A DNA stretch of 58,094 bases from Beverwykella pulmonaria (taxonomy: Eukaryota > Ascomycota > Dothideomycetes > Pleosporales > Melanommataceae): assembly GCA_001599595.1 (NCBI GenBank), contig BCHH01000008.1, positions 1,997,986 through 2,056,079 of the forward strand, read 5' to 3'. Of this stretch, positions 12,033 to 22,676 are shown one piece after another. A program made the position numbers and the translations under genes. Position 1 is the first letter of the stretch; every line of letters starts with the position of its first letter. The notes under the pieces were generated by a model, which worked only from the letters and a program-made list of their open reading frames with translations, made no database searches and was not told where the DNA came from.

Positions 12033-12088
12033 CTAGCAAGAGGGTTATACTAGGCTCAATCAGGCAGGTTGGTCCTCCAATTAGATGG
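12033..12088 (+). repeat. Left terminal inverted repeat
   Basis: This is the outer arm of the element and matches the reverse complement of 13110-13167. The inner ~30 bases match almost perfectly; the outer part has a 2-nt deletion (AAGAGGG against AAGAGAGGG) and several transitions. Confidence 0.8.
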
Positions 12089-12150
12089 GGCTTTTGTGAC
12101 CCTCAGCTGGGGCCGTAAATTCATCCTCCTCTTTTCCATCACCGTACGCC

Positions 12151-12567
12151 ATGCCTCGGGGTCGCTTTAAATCAAACGTTGCTCTCTGGGCTGATGAATC
12201 ACCTGCTGCAGCTCCTATTGGTTCTCTTCATCCGCCCGTTGCATCTGCCGTACCTGCGTCGTCAACTACTCGTCCTGCGCTCCCGAACGTGTCCCCTAAT
12301 AAGCATCGCTTCAATACAGCAGAAGATGCTGCAGCTGCCAAGAGGATTCCTGCTAAGAGGCAGCGTCCTAGCTCTTGTCCTAAGGAGAGCTTTGGGGAAG
12401 ATCGTAAGCTTTATCAGCCGCCATCAAATCATCCCCGCCTCTACTCCTTTACTAGAGAAGAGAAGCTTAAGGTCATTAATTATATTGCCAATCGCTGCAC
12501 GTGGGTAGTAAATTTCCAGCCCTATGTTTGTGTAAGAGAAGGGCTGCAGATGGAGGAGAATTATTAA
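12151..12567 (+). CDS. Truncated transposase-like N-terminal ORF inside the element
   Basis: A 138-codon frame starts 62 bp inside the left inverted repeat. It opens with MPRGR and a Pro/Ala/Ser-rich segment, then becomes basic and reaches SFTREEKLKVINYI. That is the type of short helix-forming start seen before the helix-turn-helix of CENP-B/pogo-like fungal transposases. After this point the similarity is lost and the frame ends without any DDE catalytic region. The most likely reading is the 5' remnant of a transposase gene in an internally deleted copy. A 74-codon minus-strand frame at 12676-12900, rich in Arg and Tyr, shares the element but I cannot assign it. Confidence 0.5.
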   Translation: MPRGRFKSNVALWADESPAAAPIGSLHPPVASAVPASSTTRPALPNVSPNKHRFNTAEDAAAAKRIPAKRQRPSSCPKESFGEDRKLYQPPSNHPRLYSFTREEKLKVINYIANRCTWVVNFQPYVCVREGLQMEENY

Positions 12568-13109
12568 CTGCTTAATAACCCTAACGTAGGCGGGGAACAT
12601 CAGAGGGGGCGAGAGGTTCAAGGGAACAGGACAGATTTTAGACTCTTTGATACCAATACAGAAGTCTGCTCGCTGCTATCGACAAACCCTTCTTACGCCG
12701 CCTCCATAGAACTCCTGCCTAACGCGGAAACAAGGATTCCACCTCCTCCACTTCTTCCTATACACCTTACTGTTGGCATTATCCTCACCTGGTGTCCCTT
12801 CATCTAAGCCTGTATAGGAGAGCCCCACGCGTATCCTATATACAGCAAAGGCATCAGGGTCAGAATGTTGGCGACGGACGATTCGGTAGAGCTTGAACAC
12901 CTCAAAGCATTGATTATTTGGGAAGTCTAGTAGCGACTACAGTATAAGTATCAGCGGCGAGATTTCGATAATAAACGGCCCTAGGTACTTATAGACAAGC
13001 TCACAGTCCCTTGTAGCCATGGCCAACGCAAGAGTACGGTTACACACAGTGAAGATGCGTTGACGTTGATTCCCCGCGATTACAAAGCATTAAACAATCC
13101 CATCAACGG

Positions 13110-13167
13110 CCATCTAATTGGAGGACCAACCTGCCTAATTGAGCCTAGCATAGCCCTCTCTTGCCAG
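13110..13167 (-). repeat. Right terminal inverted repeat
   Basis: This is the inverted partner of 12033-12088, with the perfectly matching inner block CCATCTAATTGGAGGACCAA. The NmrA-like gene begins about 250 bp further on, so the element may form part of its upstream region. Confidence 0.8.
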
Positions 13168-13413
13168 ATTGTGCGGTGAAATATCGTAGAGAAGCGTTTG
13201 CATATTACAAATGCAGGTTCGAACCGTATATCCGCTAATGCCGGATGACGACTTCCGCATCAGGCGATCCAGGCACATATATTATGGTTCGATGAAGCTG
13301 GGTGCTTTGCTATAAGCCCTATTTGTCTAAAGTTTTTGTAGTTTGAAATTTTATTCGCTTTTGGTTTTGATCCTGCCCTTGACTTGATCATCCAGTCTAA
13401 GTGAAGAGAAAAG

Positions 13414-14608
13414 ATGGTGAACATTGCTGTTGCTGGCGGGACCGGAAGTACGCATCCAATTCCCCTCATCTTCTTACAATTCCCTACTTCGATATTACTT
13501 GCCTCAACTCCTTCTCACACATCCTCCTCACTGACACACCCTAAGACGTAGCAACTGAGATCCTCCGCGCTACGATCGCGAACCCATCTAACCATGTCAC
13601 AATCTTCACGCGCTCAACCCCCTCCTCGTTAGTCACGGCATCTGCCCCCTCCAATGTAACCTACAAAACCATCGACTACACCGACAAAGCCAGCTTGGTC
13701 GAGAATTTGAAAGGAGTGGAGGTGTGTCTGAGCTTCCTCGTCGTGCACCTCGACGAGGGGTGTAGGGTGCAGAAGAACTTAATACATGCGTGTATCGAGG
13801 CAGGCGTGCGGCGGTTTGCGCCTAGTGAGTGGGGGATGTAAGTACATTCATTTATGTTTTGCATTCGAGGCATTCTTTAGAGTAGAGGGGAGATCACGAA
13901 GGCTAACGCAATAGTTTGTAGAAAGAACAACTCCGGCGTTCCGCCCTACGACAACAAAGATGCAATAGCAGAGTATCTGAAAGAGTTGAATAAAGATAGG
14001 ACAGTCAGTCCGTCCCTTTTCTCTCCTTTCCCGCAAAGTTTAACACCCGCGATCAGGTCCTAGAGTACAGCCTCTTCCAGCCCTCCATCTTCCTGGACTA
14101 CTTCGCACACCCTTACCCGTTGTCCCCCGGTCTGATCACATGGCCTTTCTTCGTCGACTTCAACACTCGCAGAGCAATGATTCTAGATAAAGGAGACCAA
14201 CCACTCGTACTAACTTCTATCGCGGACATTTCTAAGATCCTCGCCCTCGCCATCGCCGACTCGCGGCCGTGGCCCCCCATCGGCGGCATCGTGGGGACAC
14301 GAACATCGATTGCTCAACTGCTGGAACTAGGCAAGAAGATCCGCGGTGGCGAGTGGCACGTCGAAACGCTCTCTTCAGAAGACATCAAGAATGGCGAACT
14401 CAAAGCGAGCTGGATTCCCCAGATGAGTCATCCTGTTATCCCGCATGAGAACAGGGAGAAGTACTCTAAGGAGTTTCTGCTTACCTTTTTTGAGGCTATC
14501 AGGCGCGGGTCTTGGGAAGTCAGCGATGAGTTCAATCACAGGTTTCCGGAGTTCGAGTTTCAGAGTGCGGAGGCGTATCTTAAAGAGGCATGGGCGGGGA
14601 GGGAGTAG
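13414..14608 (+). CDS. NmrA-like / isoflavone-reductase-like NAD(P)-binding protein
   Basis: Exons 13414-13447, 13546-13837, 13922-14003 and 14057-14608 give 319 residues, the usual size for the NmrA/PCBER branch of atypical SDRs. The tiny first exon encodes MVNIAVAGGTG, so the cofactor loop (GGTGNVA) is split by intron 1; its last Gly is replaced by Ala. Exon 2 carries FTRS after the second strand, where an Arg usually selects NADP(H), and ends at RRFAPSEWG, a hallmark of fungal members. Exon 4 carries the C-terminal substrate domain (LFQPSIFLDYFAHPYP; FLLTFFEAIRRGSWEV). Such proteins are either reductases of phenolic or other small molecules or redox sensors; this one cannot be assigned. 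It is probably cytosolic. All four exons stay in frame, so the gene looks intact. The transposon-like element lies just upstream. Confidence 0.88.
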
Positions 14609-14943
14609 GGGTGGACGAGGGGGGACGTAATAACGGGGCGCGGGGAAAGGAATTGGAGGCTATGTGGACGACGAGGAAAGGAAATCGTGGATGCGTAGAA
14701 ATGGATGTGCAGACGGTAAGCAGAAGAGAAGGGAAGGGAAGGGAAAACGCCCATCAGAAGGAAAGACACCGCACTGTTATAAAATGGTAGTGAGTAAATA
14801 GGCTCGTACTTTCGTGTATAAACCGTCTCTGAATTTTATTGACAAGAAGTATATCTGAACCACCCAATCTATGAAACTATCGACAAGAAGTGAAAGCAGC
14901 CATCACCATGAGATTCCACCCCAATCTCCCAAACCACATCATC
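14609..14943. other. Convergent intergenic spacer
   Basis: This is shared 3' flanking DNA of the NmrA-like gene and the endoglucanase gene. It is purine-rich on the plus strand, with repeated GAAGGGAAGGG units at about 14730-14745, and has no gene. Confidence 0.6.
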
Positions 14944-15994
14944 TTATGAGACGAAATAGCTCTTAATGCTCGGCAGGATCCCACTCCAGGCAGGGCCAGC
15001 CGTAGGCTCCATGCTATACATATAATTGCCCCACCACGGACCCGCCGCCCACCAGATGCCCCCGAGCCAAACGTCGCTATTCGCGCCCAGATAACTCAGT
15101 CCATCCTGGAGCGCCGCGATACACTGAGAGTTGACACCACTGGCGAACTCCCCAATGATACCCTGTTTGTTATTATCCTTAAGCCACTTGGTTGCAGCCT
15201 GCAGGCGTTCAGAGAAGATGGTAGCGGACACGCATTCAGCGTGCGTGCCCGACCCGTCTGTGTCGAGGTACTGGTGCATCTGATACACTAACTTGTTTTG
15301 CGGATCCTTGAGGTTCACGAGAGATGCTGCATTCCCCGAGCTCACCCACGTCCAAGCCCCGGTCCAGGAATTCCCCTCGGGGGTAATATACTGCTTTGTG
15401 GCTCCGGCGGCCCGCACACCATCGATAGCCGCCTGGTTGAGGTTGAACACGAGCTGCTGGTCCATGTCGTGGTACTCATTATTCGTGTCGAAGACGACGA
15501 GCTCATTATCCTTGTACTGCGCGGCCACGTTCGTCCACCACGTCTTGAAGGCTGCTGTGTCGGTGATGATAGCGCCATTGAAGCGGCCGTAGTTGTGCGG
15601 CTGTATCATGGCGTACGCGCCTTTCGAGGTGATGTAATTTACTTGCTCGGTCAGGTTGCCGAGGTAGGCTTTATCGAGAGCGCCTGTGAGCGTCGGTGTG
15701 AGGCGCTCCATAACTATTTCCATGTAAGTAGAGGTTTTGGAAGGGAGGAGAAAGGGACGTACGGAAGTTGAGGCGGAACATGTTCATTCCCTGGGCGATG
15801 AACTGGTCGATGGTCTTGAGATCGTACCAAATGTACTGTGTTCCGTATGCACCTGGGATGACACCCTCACCGAATTCGGCGCCCGATTCATTAATGCCGA
15901 ACCATTTCAGCTTTCGAGTTTGTCTCTTTTCGGCGGGAGCAGCAAAAGCCGTAGCTGCCAGCGCAGCAACAGCAAGCAAATTCTTAAGCAGCAT
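14944..15994 (-). CDS. Secreted endo-beta-1,4-glucanase, glycoside hydrolase family 5
   Basis: Two exons, 15994-15763 and 15713-14944, joined across a 49-nt intron (GTACGT...ATAG), give 333 residues. A signal peptide ([20 protein letters not shown]) is followed by a Lys-Arg pair (EKRQ) suited to Kex2 processing. The mature enzyme is a single GH5 barrel of the subfamily-5 type, which cuts internal cellulose or beta-glucan bonds. Landmarks are [16 protein letters not shown] at the start, the acid/base Glu in NEYHDM, the pair QPHNYGR before it, YQMHQYLD, and the nucleophile Glu in IGEFASG near the end. Trichoderma Cel5A has the same landmarks. There is no CBM1 cellulose-binding module or linker, which is common in short GH5_5 enzymes. 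Splicing restores the conserved MERLTP segment across the junction. It acts outside the cell in plant-polymer breakdown. Confidence 0.93.
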
Positions 15995-17135
15995 TGTAGA
16001 AGACCAATGTATGAGCCAGAAGGAGTGTAGTGTCTGTGGAGGGCGTACAGTGGAGCTACCCTAAAGGTTCCATTATAGATGGATGTTGTCGTCTTTTATA
16101 CAAAAGAATCGACATACTGGCGGCTCATTTCACCTCTAGCAGTGCGGATGACCGCCCTCCGTTTCTCTCGCGAAATAGCGCGCACCCATCACCAGGTTTC
16201 AATCAAAACGTCCTGGATCAGGAGTTACTAGTCTGCGACGGCACTGCGCGCAGAAAGCCGCTGCGGAGAATAAATTGGAAAAATATATTGAGGGGATGCT
16301 TAGGTAACGTGAGTGGTGGATACATGCGAATTCAAGCCTTACAATTGTGGGGAAGCAGGGGTGGGCATTGGTGGAAACGGGGCATGAGCAAATCGCAAGT
16401 ACTTGAAACGGAAGATTGACGGTGACGTAGGGCCACTTTTGGAAGAGAGATTGGAGGAAATTGGTGAAACATGGAAGCAAACACTGACCAGCCGTGTCAC
16501 CCAACGATCAGGGACCTTCTGTGCATGTTCTAAGGCGTTCGACGCATATTATACCCAGTCTCTTTTCTCTAGAAACGTGCTCAAGCATGGCACCATTTCT
16601 CAATCTAGATGTTGCTTTACCCGGATATCGGAGATCGGTCCGCTCTTACCTTGCAAATTCCGTGCTGCGTCTAGAGACTTATTGGCGTGCGCTTGCTTTG
16701 TATTAGTGTCCCAAAGAGGCAGGGTAGGGATCATTCCATTTCATCGATAGAAGATGCCTACTTAATTACAGCACGTAACCCCTTTCGACACGGCGCTGTC
16801 GAAGCTCGGGTGCTCCGATCCCTATCGAGCAAGTCTTGTGCAACGACAAGTGAATTGAGACCCCAAAAAGAATTTACGACATCGCTCCGGAACGTTCTTT
16901 TTCCTCTTGAGGTGCGCTACAGTCAGATGACGAGCTATGATATACTTCCTCCCCCTATCAGGTAGCCTTGTCCATCCCATAAACATCTTCATTGTCCATT
17001 TTTAGAAATTTCCATAAAATTATAGCCAGACTCGTACAGATTTCCGCGACAAAGACCAGATGGATGGGGTGTTAGAAAGAAACGACGAAGGATGAAACAT
17101 GAGAAAACCCCATTGGAATCAAGGTACATGCTCAA
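15995..17135. other. Intergenic 1.1 kb
   Basis: No gene seen. The first few hundred bases upstream of 15994 should contain the endoglucanase promoter; the far end is the 3' flank of the RING protein gene. Frames on either strand reach at most 130 codons and show no domain. Confidence 0.5.
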
Positions 17136-19668
17136 TCATCTCCTCACACTACACCGCCCAGAACTGGTGAACATATTCCTAGAAGGCTTCATAAAAGCAT
17201 TACCAGGGATGTGGCTTTCCGAATGCTCACGGCTTCTCATGCCCAAAAATGTTAAAGTGTTTTGTTGAGACCGACTAGCACGAGTCGGAGACTTTGGACG
17301 AGGAACGGCCGACGGCACAGCTCGCGAATGCGACGGGTGACTGAAAGATGGAAATAAAATCGAATGCTGATGAGGTTCGTGTGCTGGTCGAGAGTACGAC
17401 GGGCGATCGAAAGAATCATGCGCGGAATCGTTGAGAAAGGGTGATGGCTTGGTGTCCGGCCTTGTGATGAAGCCTCGAGAGTCGAGATTCCGGGACTGAT
17501 ACCCTTGATACTGTTGCTGCAGTGGTCTCGTGTATACTGCCGATTCAGACTCGCACCCGATTCTCTCATTATCTGTCTTTCGTGGTGAGTTGAAGAATGA
17601 TAGCCCATTCAGACTGCGCGGCTCATGCCAGTCTATCGGGGCTGCTGTCACCCTTCTTTGATATTGATGGGCGTCGGAATAAAGTAATCCATCTCCTCTC
17701 TCAGCGACTTCTGCTCTTAGAAAATCATGCGAATTGCGTCTGCTGCTCTCAAAGAAGGGACTTACTACGCTCTCTCCGCGTAGTGCTGGCTGCTGTAACC
17801 GCTGGTGTGCTGCGGTGGTGAAGTCCATGAATGGTTCATTACGATGCTGACTCATCTTACTGTTGGCTGAATTGGAGCGGAGGACATTGGGTTGTCGAAA
17901 TGAAGAAGATGCTCCGTTTGGCGACTGACGTAGGAACGCATGTCTAAGGCTCCAACGCTTTGGTCCCTCAGTTTCGCGACGGAGCGTCGGACTCTGGTGA
18001 GTATCTTGGAGTTGTCTGTTCTGGTACGTTGGTTGGGCATTGTGCGATGCACTGTGACGAGGATCCTGTCGTTCCAGTTCCAGTCCTGTATCACGAGACA
18101 GTCTATCCATTAGCCGTATATAAGAACACTCTGTAGGAAGGCCACGAGTTTGATTGGAAGCCTGTTTGGCAAGTGAGGGAACCCGAAAAGTGAATTTTGC
18201 TTTTTCACCCCGAGTCCTTCTACTCGGTTGTAGTTGAATTGGTGGAGAGTTTGTAAGACGTGGCGGATGACTAACTGGCAACACTCCCGTCATGTAAGGT
18301 ATTTCATCTCGATTGCTGTGGCGTGTTGCAGGGCATTCATATCCGTCGCTATTGCGGTGCTGCACTGGTCGATCGATATTATCCCAATGACGATTCTTAT
18401 ACATATGTATATCGCGCTCTGGAGAAGAGCAGTAATTTGTATATTTCTTTCGTATGGTCGGGAAGAACCTTTTCATGAATTTCATCCGCGAGAGCGGCTT
18501 CTCGGGTGGAGGCATTAGGTCTCTACTCCTTGTTGGAGCGGCGTGGATGTTCTTCTCCGGAAGTTGGGAATCGAATCGCTGTCGCTTTAGTGGTCGTGCT
18601 TGTGAGTTAGGCGATGCCATAACTTCTCCAGAATATCCAGTATTCGCCGATCTACCTGCTGTACGGCTTGACATGGCCTGACTCGGTGATTGAGTGGGTT
18701 GTTCCGAGTTGTCCATGATGAGATAGTCATTCTCGTCGAAGGGATACGGTTCTTTGTCGTATGCTAGTGACTCATATGGCCCTTGATAACCAAGTGCCAC
18801 GAGCTGCTGTCTCATCTGATCGTTCTGTCTGTTACGGATGGTTAGATTGGACGAGAGAACATAGGTGCTGGACTTACTCTGTCAACTTGGGTACAAGTTC
18901 CAGGTAATGTTGAATGGCAGCCCGTCGCCCCTTCTGCTTCTGCGAATCAACCTCTGCAGCACGCAGTCGCTGATTCTCTAGCTCTAAGGCAAGCACCTTG
19001 GTGTGTTCTTCTGTGTCTAACATCTGCATAGTTCTGAGATGGTTTTGGGTTTGGGCCAAAGCTTCTTTAACTTTTGTGTAATTGCTAGTGATGCGACTCG
19101 AGTAGCCAATAAGGCTGACGTACTGAAACTAGAAGAAGGGTTAGTAAATGCTCTATGAAGGCCGAATCAAAACTTACTCGTAATGCTTCCATTTCTGGCC
19201 CATTCGCATCCAGCTTGATGGGCGGTATGATAAACCAGCACGGCGAGAGAGTCTCATCGTACTCGCCTTTCCTGAATCCGCGAATGGCGTACAGATCTCT
19301 AGGTCGATTCTCGCCCTTCTCCTCGACGCATACTGGACATGGCGCGCTCGGGCGCTTTCCATCGGGGTGGAAGGCAGGAGCTGAGAAGGGCATATGAAGT
19401 TAGTAGCCTGCTGTGAAAAGAAAACAGAAGGGCGGTACTTACCGCCGTTTTCGAGATGCTTACTACAGACGACATGGCAACATTGGGTAACAAACAATCT
19501 CGTCACAGTGCGGTCCTTGGGATTTATGCCGTCAGTGAGCCCTTTTACAGTCTCATTCTCACCTGCGTAGACTTCTGAAAAAGTCGCAGAACAGACATTG
19601 CATGAAAAGATGATATCAAGGGGCGAAAGGCCATCAGCGTCAGATAACGCATTAGAGAAGGTGCCCAT
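17136..19668 (-). CDS. RING-like zinc finger protein with coiled coil and long disordered tail
   Basis: Four exons, 19668-19443, 19380-19178, 19128-18878 and 18828-17136, give about 790 residues in one frame; introns are 49-62 nt. The N-terminus has a split C/H array: CNVC near residue 23, then QCCHVVCSKH after a spacer of about 36 residues, then CPVC near residue 92. The spacing fits a RING with an unusually long first loop. Exon 3 encodes a helical segment of about 80 residues (LALELENQRLRAAEVDSQ), a likely coiled coil. The last ~550 residues are Ser/Arg/Pro/Gln-rich and disordered, with many SP and RxxS sites. RING, coiled coil and disordered tail in this order recall Zip3/HEI10-type meiotic SUMO or ubiquitin ligases, but the zinc ligands do not match closely enough to assert that. 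An alternative acceptor six bases further on would remove two residues from exon 3. Confidence 0.82.
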
Positions 19669-20155
19669 TGAATGGAGAGGCAGCAGACAAAGGATTAAAA
19701 AGCCGAGAAGGTGAAGGTGTTGGAGATGGGGGTAAGGCCGAGATCAAGGGCTACGGGATAAAACAGGAAGTCGACAACGAGCGCCAAGCCTTTTGACATT
19801 TTTTCTGCAATGGCAACGACCAACAGCCGTATGCACGACCAGGAAGCGAGTAAAAGTTGATGAGTATAAAGGAAAAGCTCTGTACACCTCTGACAGCGGT
19901 GAGTTGTTAGATCGTTCAGCTAGATTTCAGGGCTTGGTCTACGTCCGATATAAGTGTGAAAGTCCGTCTCTTCCACACATCGAGACGAGAAAAAAAATGA
20001 AGAAAAAGGGATACAAGACATAAGACGCACTAATCACATGGAACCGTTCCCATATACTGGAGAAAGTCACAATCAATCAAAGAAATCATCTAAACCTATA
20101 TACACTGCCTGCCCGTTCCAGCAGATTCAATGATTTTCATGATCCTAGTATTCGC
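19669..20155. other. Spacer between two minus-strand genes
   Basis: This contains the promoter of the RING protein gene (right after 19668) and the 3' flank of the complex I gene. There is no coding feature. The two genes are co-directional but far enough apart to be independent. Confidence 0.5.
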
Positions 20156-20845
20156 TCATGTGAAGTTTCGGCAAGGGTACCTAGATGTTTGTCAGCTCAC
20201 ATATCCCCATCGCGTGTAAACCAATGAAGGAAACGTACGAGTCACTATAACTCTGCTCCGCATCCAGATGATACCTCCTCTCTCCCTGCCCATTATCGGT
20301 CAGAAACATGCCACTCGGTAGAGGCGGCATTCCCCCGGGGCCCAGGACGTCCTTCGCCAACCCCGTGTTCCTCGCGAATGCAAAACTCAATCCCTTCGTC
20401 CCCTCCTCCTTCGCTGCAACTAGCTGCTTCGTTCCCGCCTCGCCAATTAAATCGTGCTTCGGGTTTGCGGCACTCCCAACTTCGAGCAGTGCAACAGCGT
20501 CAGCCTGCGTGACGGTGGAGAGCCGTGGATATCGGCGTCGCGAGTCACGCTTCCAGTAAGGGTTCTCGGCAATGTCGGCAGCGGGGAGGGTAACGGGGTC
20601 GTCGTAGGTGGCAGGGTCAACGGCGCCCGGTGGGGGGTTGCGGAATTGAGGGTTCAAGGGGACACCGGAGGAGCGACCTGGAGCGAGGGCAAGAAAACGG
20701 TGGATGAATCCCGAGAGGCCTGTGGGCTCGACTGTGTATTTCTTTGCATGAAGGGTCAGCGGATGAAAGAGTTGTAGTGCGATTCACATCTTTTGGAGGG
20801 CATTACACGCACCTGGAAGCTCTGCGCAACTCTTTTTCCGGTCAT
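20156..20845 (-). CDS. NADH:ubiquinone oxidoreductase (complex I) 21 kDa accessory subunit
   Basis: Three exons, 20845-20813, 20741-20239 and 20180-20156, give 186 residues. This is a nuclear-encoded accessory subunit of mitochondrial complex I (fungal 21/21.3 kDa type). After a short basic start (MTGKRVAQSFQ) comes KYTVEPTGLSGFIHRFLALAP, then the highly conserved RSSGVPLNPQFRNPPPG and NPYWKRDSRRRYPRLS. The C-terminal half has GLPPMP-like GGMPPLPSGM, and the last exon adds only seven residues, restoring the conserved end DSYPCRNF. Without that 25-nt exon the frame would read through intron 2 into a non-conserved tail, so the exon is well supported. It acts in the inner mitochondrial membrane in respiratory-chain assembly or stability. 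Its intact, ordinary form marks this part of the window as core genome. Confidence 0.93.
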
Positions 20846-21728
20846 CTTGAGCAGCGTAGACACGAGCGCGCAAGTAAGGATAGGAAATGGGTCAATGGGT
20901 GGGCGTTGTGGCGATTGCAGGGCTCTGCCTCTATGAGAGACGTTGGTGATGTTGGTAAGGTACGACCCTCAAACCGCCGGCAATTTCCGGTATTAGTCAG
21001 CAAGCTCTTGCTAGTTCGACTCCCAATGTCTCCTCTCCTTGCACGACAAAGCCAGCCTAGCGATCTACTAGATTTATATCTCAGAATCACATTACTTACA
21101 ATGCTGAATCACGTAGCCTTAATTTTTATCTCTACCCTACCTAAACTCTCAGGCCCAACCTAGCTCAGAATGCCGGTACAGGGTCTTTGATGAGTCCCGT
21201 TATGAATTGGGATCTTGAAGTATATCCTACTTTGCCGAAAATTCCATGAATCCGAAATTTCTCAAGCTTCCCAAAAGCTCTATAGCTCTCGAGCTCTTTG
21301 TAGCACCTGTACTCTTACTTTTCTGTTTGCAAGTTGGTGTGTAGGACGAACAGCCGCTATTGCTGACAGTCGTACTGTGATATACGCAAGTTTGCCTTTC
21401 TGCTTTCCATCCAACGAGAAGCAACGTGCCAGCTATTTCTTTCTCTATCATGAGCTCCATAACGCAGACTAGTGGCACCTACGACGATGTCTATCTCGGA
21501 TTCTGGGACGTGTCCGAGCGTACCTAAACGAATACATCTATTAGCGTAGTAAACTCTTTCTAACTAGTTGCTGTAAGCACTATCTTACATATTCCTGATT
21601 AAATTTTAGGGGCGATTTAGGGTTTATACATATTATATGACGCATCACTCTCCCAAATCCATTGTTTACCTACTAACGTGTGGCCCGCGGCCTGAAGGGG
21701 TCGATTAGTCTCACGGAAAGGTTCGCTA
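20846..21728. other. Intergenic 0.9 kb
   Basis: The bases next to 20845 are the presumed promoter of the complex I subunit gene. No gene is seen. From about 21100 the sequence becomes AT-richer, with short broken frames. Confidence 0.5.
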
Positions 21729-21734
21729 ATGCGC

Positions 21735-22543
21735 ATGAATGGTAGACTTCTCATTGCATTCATTGCCCTCTGCGTTGAAGCCTCGGGCAAAAGCTTTGGT
21801 GGGTTCTGTGTTTCGTACTCCATCACATTCTTTCAGCGCCCGATTGTACAGCAAGATAGCTCATATCACCGGTGCCAGGCCATTCTAAGAGACTCCGAAA
21901 CTGCATTGTACGGGTATGAAAGCTTTTCAAGTTCATGCTCACATGGAAGCGAAGGTTTTTTGTTGTTGAGCTGTATCTGCTTACAAGCTAATTGCATTCC
22001 AGCGACGGAAGGAGAAGTCTACTAACCTTGAGTCGTCACTCCCTATCCCGGCTACCAGGCCAAGCGCAACCACCCCAATAGCTACGACCACTCCAACAGC
22101 CACCTCAAGCAGAAGCGACATCACCACCTCGATAACATATCAACCCCTAGAAAAGATGCTTTTCAAACGCTCCGAATGGAACGCCATTATACAGCTCTCC
22201 AGCTACAACGTCTCGCCACGAATGCATCGGCGCCGGAACTTGGAAACCCACCTTCAACAAGACTCCTGTCACCCTACCTAATCAGCCACTAGGTGTTCTA
22301 GAGTTCAAGGAGCCGCCGACCACCCATCCATATCTGACAAAGCTGATTGTTACCGTAGGGGTGAATGCTGAGGTGAGGGCAGATTCGCAGGGAAGCGACT
22401 CAGTGCCTAGTACTAACAGTGGTGCCGAGGAAACGGAGATGATCACACATATTCACGCCAAAAGTCATGGGCGAACTTCCCTTTCGAAAATGCATAGTAG
22501 TGATGCAGGAGCGAATTTTGGTACAAGCAGCCGTCGAGTATGA
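21735..22543 (+). pseudogene. Possible broken gene for a secreted Cys-containing, Ser/Thr-rich protein
   Basis: A frame starting at 21735 opens with a signal-peptide-like MNGRLLIAFIALCVEASG, followed by about 75 residues with six cysteines (RCQAILRDSE; SCSHGSEG; LSCICLQANC) and stops at 22022-22024. One base out of frame, the sequence continues as a Thr/Ser/Pro-rich run (ATTPIATTTPTATSSRSD). A third frame beginning after a possible intron end near 22150 runs to 22543 (TWKPTFNKTPVTLPNQP; THPYLTKLIVTVGVNAE). The order of signal peptide, small Cys domain and Ser/Thr stalk is that of a wall-anchored secreted protein, but I could not find splice sites that join all three. It is either an unrecognised spliced gene or a frameshifted relic. 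Confidence 0.3.
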
Positions 22544-22676
22544 AGGGCAAGGCAAGTATCAGGAAGAGCAACCAAATTAGTCGGAAAGTTCTTTTTTCTT
22601 CTGGTGCCTATAGAGGACGCACCCAGATTCACCTCTCAGATTCTTTTTACCTTTCTGAATACTTCCCCTTGAACCA

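Larger units (their letters stand above)
12033..13167. mobile_element. DNA transposon derivative with ~56-bp terminal inverted repeats
   Basis: The left end (12033-12088) and the right end (13110-13167) are inverted copies of each other. Read inward, both contain CTAGGCTCAAT, then AGGCAGG and then a perfectly matching stretch TTGGTCCTCCAATTAGATGG. The two arms differ by a 2-nt gap and a few changes, mostly transitions. The element is about 1.1 kb. An N-terminal transposase-like frame lies just inside the left repeat (12151-12567) with no catalytic region behind it, so it is probably a non-autonomous, internally deleted copy. A target-site duplication is not clear: the flanking bases are TA on the left and AT on the right. 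Long inverted repeats with this kind of N-terminal domain suggest a Tc1/pogo-like class, but this is unproven. Confidence 0.75.

Noticed and set aside
13205..13235. GGTTCGAACC, resembling a tRNA T-arm
   Set aside because: The flanking bases do not pair to form a T stem, and no D-arm, anticodon arm or acceptor stem can be placed around it.
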